DNA of 64,000 nucleotides from Tyto alba (lineage: Eukaryota; Chordata; Aves; Strigiformes; Tytonidae). The stretch is taken from NCBI RefSeq assembly GCF_018691265.1, contig NW_024881324.1:2173730-2237729 (forward strand), in the 5' to 3' direction. Shown here one piece after another: positions 62,916 through 64,000 of the stretch. Every line of letters starts with the position of its first letter. Position 1 is the stretch's first letter. Under the pieces are notes generated by a model that was not told the origin of the DNA, ran no database searches, and saw only the letters and a program-made list of their open reading frames with translations. A program made the translations under genes and the position numbers.

Positions 62916-64000
62916 GTATGTATACGGATCCTGCGCATTAAACAAAACAGGACAACAAAGACACGGAATATGTTAAATATAATACAAATTAGTCCCTCTG
63001 TACTTGACATGTTTATAGTCCTTCTTTATCTGCCTCTTAAATATCAACACCGTCTTGATAAAACTGGCATGTCAGGCATTGCAGCATTTAGCCTACTTCG
63101 TCTACTTCATGTGTTCTGAGAACTAGAACAGTAAGACTGTGAAGGAGTGGAATCTTCTTATAACTTAACCATATTTCCACTTTAAGGCTTGTGATCTTGT
63201 GTAATGACTTGTATGTTGTGTGTTTTTTTTAATTAAACTAAAATTCTCAGTTTGAGGTTAATTCATATTTGAATATCTGGTATTCTGGCTTTCAGATGTG
63301 CTATACATCTAGCAGCATCTGTTCTCTAGTGTTTCTTGACATTAGGTTATCTAGAGCCTGATATTCTAGTCTAAATTCAGGTTCTGATCTTTTTCAGAGT
63401 ATAAAGCTAAGATTTTTTTTCTGAAAGATATGTTTAGTATTTCATAAAGCTAGATTGAAATTTACTGCCCCCTCCCCATCTGACCACAGAAAATGAGAAG
63501 CTTTTTTTTTGTCTTGCTCTGTTCTCATATGCATGTGTGTATAAGTACTCTACCTCCTCCTCCTAGGTGATACAAGTATTAGTACTTGTTGCTTCCTTTG
63601 TGTTGATTTGAATGAGTCTGCTCTTTAAAAACTGTTCTTGTGTTTTTTTCCTGTATAGTGTATTGACCACATGAGAGTTGTGTTTGGCCTGTCTGTTGAC
63701 ATAAACAGTGAGAACTAGACCAAAATATAATGTTTTTATTCTTGTAGAGGTTTGTTGGTTCCTGCTTCTAGTCTCTGGAATAGAGGTTTTTAAATAGCCA
63801 TTTCCATTTTTTTAACAACTTCAGTTAGTTCGAATATTGTATTTTGAGTGCTGTAATTTTAATATTACTGAATTTTTTTGGTAAGTTCATATATAAGCAT
63901 GTCCTGCAGAGATGCTCATAATAAAGCACAACATCAACAGAAACTACTTTCATTTACAGTATTAATTTCTATAACTGATTAATTTTATCCTCTCTTTTGT
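62916..64000 (+). other. CTDP1: CTDP1 intron 6, incomplete
   Basis: An AT-rich intron starting with gtatgt. No exon is visible before the window ends. The acceptor lies outside. Confidence 0.85.

Overview
The window is nuclear DNA of a bird, probably from Neoaves. Three 5'-truncated CR1 LINEs lie at about 27.8, 31.7 and 49.6 kb. An apparent solo LTR of a type I know as abundant in neoavian genomes lies at 45.2-45.8 kb. Old MIR/CORE-SINE relics are present, and the only recognisable gene is split by long introns. Apart from GC-rich islands the sequence is AT-rich. Nothing looks bacterial, plasmid-like or phage-like, and there is no CRISPR array or operon.

The one protein-coding gene I can support is the 5' part of CTDP1 (FCP1), the phosphatase that removes phosphates from the C-terminal domain of RNA polymerase II. 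It is on the + strand. Six coding exons can be joined in frame: 34810-35099, 50519-50602, 53561-53654, 55102-55230, 56466-56616 and 62825-62915. All visible introns are GT-AG. Together they encode about the first 280 residues: a lipoyl/biotinyl-like N-terminal fold, a Cys/His cluster, and the start of the FCP homology phosphatase domain with its DxDxT active site. The rest of the phosphatase domain, the BRCT domain and the C-terminus lie beyond the right edge; 62916-64000 is intron 6.

Exon 1 sits in a CpG island at about 34.05-35.33 kb. The island carries three ZNF143/Staf-like motifs in mixed orientation, an NRF1-like site and a C-rich tract. This suggests a TATA-less housekeeping promoter.

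Positions 1-34.0 kb look intergenic. I found no convincing protein-coding exon there. They hold diverged SINE relics, two CR1 copies, microsatellites, a perfect 16-bp inverted repeat (12.34 kb), an orphan CpG-rich block (21.74-22.98 kb) and one possible non-coding exon (29.03-29.20 kb). In vertebrate synteny known to me the gene upstream of CTDP1 is NFATC1, but I recognise no NFATC1 exon here.

I see no undescribed biological system. The observations most worth following are the promoter motif cluster, the orphan CpG block, the proline tract in exon 1 and the mariner-like terminus in intron 1.
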